5,585 nt of DNA from an uncultured Bacillota bacterium (GTDB lineage Bacteria; Bacillota; Clostridia; Peptostreptococcales; Anaerovoracaceae), in assembly GCA_902465215.1 (NCBI GenBank), contig CABQMM010000102.1, positions 1 through 5,585 of the forward strand, in the 5' to 3' direction. This document shows positions 5,275 to 5,585 of this stretch, one piece after another. The notes below the pieces were generated by a model. It made no database searches and had not been told where the DNA came from. It saw only the letters and a list, made by a program, of their open reading frames with translations. The stretch's first letter is position 1. Every line of letters begins with the position of its first letter. Made by a program: the position numbers and the translations under genes.

Positions 5275-5303
5275 TTGACAAACCACAAAACAAGTGGTAA
5301 ACT
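5275..5303 (+). promoter_or_regulatory. Promoter of the T-box transcript
   Basis: A perfect -35 TTGACA (5275-5280) and, after 17 bp, TAAACT (5298-5303) preceded by TGG, giving an extended -10. AT-rich DNA precedes it. Transcription would start near 5310, about 20 bases before the T-box stem I. The spacer holds an inverted repeat ACCAC-N7-GTGGT (5282-5298). Confidence 0.85.
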
Positions 5304-5331
5304 CCGTATATACATTAAATCAATAATAAAA

Positions 5332-5585
5332 CCTTTGAGGGAGAAGTAAAACTGATTTACGGTCTCACAGCGAACCCGGGACGGTGGAAGCCGGGCAGAT
5401 GCAGATTCAGAAGAATGGGCTCCTGAGGGCGAGGGGAAAGCGCATAGGCGTGAGTATCTGAGACGAGACTCCTGCGTCAGTGGAGAGGAGTGTGACGGCA
5501 CTCTGCAGAGAGGATTTTGTCGAGACGAAATCAAACAAGGTGGCACCGCAGGCTATTACCTGTCCTTGAATTATTCGAGGATGGG
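5332..5585 (+). promoter_or_regulatory. T-box riboswitch, tRNA-Trp specific, 3' end truncated
   Basis: A leader that senses uncharged tRNA and lets transcription continue when the amino acid is scarce. The T-box motif AAGGTGGCACCGC is at 5537-5549. Stem I: outer helix CCTT/GAGG (5332-5335 with 5425-5428); GGGAG/CTCCT (5339-5343 with 5420-5424), with UGA on both sides resembling the basal kink-turn; 5' loop AAGTA (5344-5348); upper helix CTGA/TCAG (5352-5355 with 5407-5410); distal AGCGAA, then CCCGG/CCGGG with a GGTGGAAG loop (5375-5395). On the 3' side, GAA (5413-5415) is followed by TGG (5416-5418) and a purine before the helix: the specifier codon UGG, Trp. The bulge UGGC pairs with an acceptor end GCCA, and tRNA-Trp has G73. 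Stem III is GATTTTGT/ACGAAATC (5513-5520 with 5525-5532). The antiterminator pairs CAAGG/CCTTG (5536-5540 with 5564-5568) and GCAGG/CCTGT (5548-5552 with 5559-5563). The regulated gene lies outside the window. Confidence 0.93.
5563..5585 (+). terminator. T-box terminator hairpin, T-run beyond the window
   Basis: TCCTTGAA (5563-5570) pairs with TTCGAGGA (5574-5581), one G-T wobble, and may extend outward through CTG/TGG. It uses the CCTTG also needed by the antiterminator, so the two folds exclude one another. The T-run should follow just after the last base shown. Confidence 0.8.

Noticed and set aside
5262..5546. Minus-strand open frame across the promoter and T-box
   Set aside because: It lies opposite a well-formed T-box and its promoter. 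The composition (Ser/Arg/Pro-rich) and lack of a ribosome site indicate a chance frame.

Overview
The window looks like a chromosomal segment of an anaerobic, endospore-forming Firmicute of the class Clostridia. Four things point there: an oxygen-defence superoxide reductase, an oxygen-sensitive glycyl-radical pyruvate formate-lyase with its activase, the sporulation regulator SpoIIID, and a T-box leader. Strong AAGGAGG-type ribosome binding sites and AT-rich intergenic DNA fit the same picture. I cannot name a genus from the sequence alone.

Layout. Bases 1-315 (+) are the 3' part of a desulfoferrodoxin-type superoxide reductase gene. It converges on 410-979 (-), a six-helix DUF308/HdeD-like membrane protein; a GC-rich hairpin at 346-395 lies between the two stops. 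Upstream of the membrane protein, also on the minus strand, is spoIIID (1132-1389), with its own terminator (1076-1121) and a good match to a mother-cell sigma-E promoter (1425-1453). A 565-base gene-free stretch (about 1454-2019) follows. It holds several repeat families: a TTTAGAACA-type 16-mer arranged as two inverted pairs, each pair offset by 52 bp; a 10-bp-phased CGACAAA run with one perfect Spo0A-box core; and four tandem CGAAAGGGG-type units. From 2020 on comes the promoter region of the pyruvate formate-lyase operon, packed with six copies of ATACAA and two perfect 12-bp palindromes. It is followed by pflB (2149-4380) and pflA (4409-5143), 28 bases apart, ending in a terminator at 5181-5215. 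The last ~310 bases carry a promoter and a T-box riboswitch, cut by the window edge within its terminator. The specifier is UGG and the antiterminator bulge is UGGC, both pointing to tRNA-Trp, so the next gene should concern tryptophan synthesis, uptake or charging.

How the parts fit. PflB cleaves pyruvate with CoA to formate and acetyl-CoA during fermentation; PflA installs the glycyl radical PflB needs. The superoxide reductase would protect such oxygen-sensitive enzymes but is a separate unit. SpoIIID is independent and sporulation-timed. The genes are mostly ordinary. The parts most worth a second look are the repeat-filled spoIIID-pflB intergenic region and the palindrome cluster on the pflB promoter, for which I recognise no regulator.
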